Under the pieces are notes generated by a model. That model saw only the letters and a program-made list of their open reading frames with translations, was not told the DNA's origin and did no database searches. Both the position numbers and the translations under genes were made by a program. Of a stretch of DNA of 34,545 nucleotides, positions 32,993-34,545 are shown piece by piece (position 1 is the stretch's first letter; every line of letters starts with the position of its first letter). Source of the stretch: an uncultured Romboutsia sp. (GTDB lineage Bacteria; Bacillota; Clostridia; Peptostreptococcales; Peptostreptococcaceae); the NCBI GenBank assembly GCA_937880075.1, contig CALFLM010000052.1:1-34545 (forward strand), read 5' to 3'.

Positions 32993-34545
32993 ATGATAAA
33001 AGTTACTTTAAAAGACGGATCTGTGAAAGAATTCGAAAATGAACTTTCAGTTATGGAAATAGCTAAGTCTATAAGCGAAGGTTTAGCTAGAGCAGTAGTT
33101 GCTGCATCTGTAAATGGAAAAGTTGTAGGGTTAAATCATATAGTAAAAGAAGATTGTGAATTAAACTTATTCAAATTTGATGATGAAGAAGGTAAAGATG
33201 TATTTAGACATACATCAGCTCATATATTAGCTCAAGCTATAAAGAGATTATATCCAGAAGCTAAATTTGCAATAGGGCCAACTGTAGAGAATGGATTCTA
33301 CTATGATATAGATCTAGATCATAGATTAACTAATGAAGACTTAGAAAAGTTAGAAAAGGAAATGAAGAAAATAGCTAAGGAAGATATAGCTGTTGAAAGA
33401 TATGAATTATCAAGAGAAGAAGCTTTAGCATGGGCAAAAGAAAGTAATGAAATATATAAAGTAGAAATTATAGAAGATTTACCAGCAGGGGAAGTAATAT
33501 CTTTTTACAAGCAAGGAGAATTTACAGATTTATGTAGAGGACCACACTTACCTTCAACAAAAAAAGTTAAAGCAGTTAAATTATTAAGTGTAGCTGGAGC
33601 TTATTGGCGTGGAGATGAAAAGAACAAAATGCTTCAAAGAATATATGGTATATCTTTTGAGAAGAACAAAGACTTAGAAGAATACTTACACATGTTAGAA
33701 GAAGCTAAGAAAAGAGACCATAGAAAATTAGGCAAAGAATTAGACTTATTCTTTATACCAGAAGAAGGTCCAGGATTCCCATTATTCTTACCAAAAGGTA
33801 TGGAACTTAAGAACGAGTTATTAAAGTTCTGGAGAGCGATACATAGAGAAGATGGGTACCAAGAAATAGAAACTCCAATAATATTAAATCAAAAATTATG
33901 GGAAACTTCAGGGCATTGGTACAACTATAAAGAAAATATGTACACTGTAGATATAGATGAGCAACAATTTGCTATAAAGCCAATGAACTGCCCAGGTTCT
34001 TTAATATATTATAACTCTAAGCCACATTCATATAAAGAGTTCCCTATGAAAGTTGCAGAACTTGGTAGAGTTCATAGACATGAATTATCAGGTGCATTAC
34101 ATGGACTTATGAGGGTTAGAGCATTCACTCAAGATGATGCCCATATATTCATGTTACCAGAACAGATAAAGGATCAAATAAAAGGTGTTGTAGACTTAAT
34201 TGATAGAGTTTATAAGACTTTCGGATTTGAATATCACTTAGAATTATCAACTAGACCTGAAAACTCAATAGGTTCGGATGAAGATTGGGAAGCAGCTGAA
34301 AATGGATTAAGAGAAGCTTTAAAAGAGCTTAACTTACCTTATATATTAAATGAAGGTGATGGAGCATTTTATGGTCCTAAAATAGACTTCCACCTAAGAG
34401 ATTGTTTAGGAAGAACATGGCAATGTGGGACTATACAATTAGATATGCAATTACCTCAAAGATTTGACATAACTTATATAGGTCAAGATGGTGAAAAACA
34501 TAGACCAGTTATGATACACAGAGTTGCATTTGGAAGTATAGAAAG
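32993..34545 (+). CDS. thrS: Threonyl-tRNA synthetase, 5' part (runs off the window)
   Basis: The enzyme charges tRNA-Thr. The 517 codons present start with a TGS domain (1-62), followed by the editing domain with HTSAH (H73, H77) and the class II catalytic core. Zinc ligands C333 (in KPMNCPGS) and H384 (in DDAHIF) are present; motif 2 is in RVHRHELSGALHGLMRVRAF. The window ends in motif 3, at GSIE followed by the first bases of the next codon, so about 120 residues including the anticodon-binding domain are missing. AAGGAGG precedes the ATG at 32993. Expression is under the T-box upstream. Confidence 0.97.
   Translation, partial: MIKVTLKDGSVKEFENELSVMEIAKSISEGLARAVVAASVNGKVVGLNHIVKEDCELNLFKFDDEEGKDVFRHTSAHILAQAIKRLYPEAKFAIGPTVENGFYYDIDLDHRLTNEDLEKLEKEMKKIAKEDIAVERYELSREEALAWAKESNEIYKVEIIEDLPAGEVISFYKQGEFTDLCRGPHLPSTKKVKAVKLLSVAGAYWRGDEKNKMLQRIYGISFEKNKDLEEYLHMLEEAKKRDHRKLGKELDLFFIPEEGPGFPLFLPKGMELKNELLKFWRAIHREDGYQEIETPIILNQKLWETSGHWYNYKENMYTVDIDEQQFAIKPMNCPGSLIYYNSKPHSYKEFPMKVAELGRVHRHELSGALHGLMRVRAFTQDDAHIFMLPEQIKDQIKGVVDLIDRVYKTFGFEYHLELSTRPENSIGSDEDWEAAENGLREALKELNLPYILNEGDGAFYGPKIDFHLRDCLGRTWQCGTIQLDMQLPQRFDITYIGQDGEKHRPVMIHRVAFGSIE

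Overview
The window is very AT-rich and reads as chromosome of a spore-forming member of the Clostridia, most likely family Peptostreptococcaceae (Clostridioides, Paraclostridium, Romboutsia or similar). The reasons are a full-length SleC cortex-lytic enzyme of the Clostridioides type with PrsW beside it, a YtxC-family sporulation gene close to a T-box-controlled thrS, and stop codons that are almost all TAA or TAG. The species cannot be named from the sequence alone.

Positions 1-8430 form an accessory, decaying island. It holds an unfamiliar PD-(D/E)XK-type nuclease gene (97-1614), a broken LHH-family toxin tip with its broken SUKH (SMI1/KNR4) immunity gene (1613-2406), a possible 45-residue membrane peptide, a large membrane-anchored YobI-like P-loop NTPase interrupted by one in-frame TGA (2760-6485), the amino-terminal third of a large serine recombinase, and a dead IS30-family insertion sequence. 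These look like remains of a conflict or defence cargo with its mobility module.

Positions 8446-20016 carry conserved chromosomal genes: a tandem DUF4163/DUF3298 envelope protein, sleC (minus strand), then prsW, an RsmF-like rRNA methyltransferase, a CARF-less Csm6-like HEPN protein, lepB, a nucleoside kinase with a ThrRS-like front end, glsA, nfo and a 4Fe-4S aldo/keto reductase. Positions 20030-25195 hold a RusA-like resolvase (minus strand), queG, a Lon-like protease, nth and trmL, so DNA repair and tRNA modification are prominent. Positions 25743-30638 are a nucleoside-type ABC importer: lipoprotein, ATPase and two permeases. The lipoprotein gene is followed by its own terminator and the ATPase has a good promoter of its own. 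Positions 31140-34545 hold ytxC, a short DUF445 protein, a T-box leader and the 5' part of thrS, which runs off the window.

The most notable non-coding signals are repeats. One is an AT-rich MITE-like element of about 113 bp in three copies (1-62, 17704-17780, 30729-30841); copy two has lost exactly the central hairpin. A second is a roughly 98-bp palindrome beginning GGGGCTGTCGCA, present twice in opposite orientation (9822-9917, 19919-20016), each time between convergent genes. A third is a comparatively GC-rich island with an internal direct repeat (25358-25471) upstream of the ABC importer. The most interesting protein is the HEPN protein at 13416-14216: it has an intact R-x6-H ribonuclease motif of the Csm6 kind but no CARF sensor and no CRISPR array in view.
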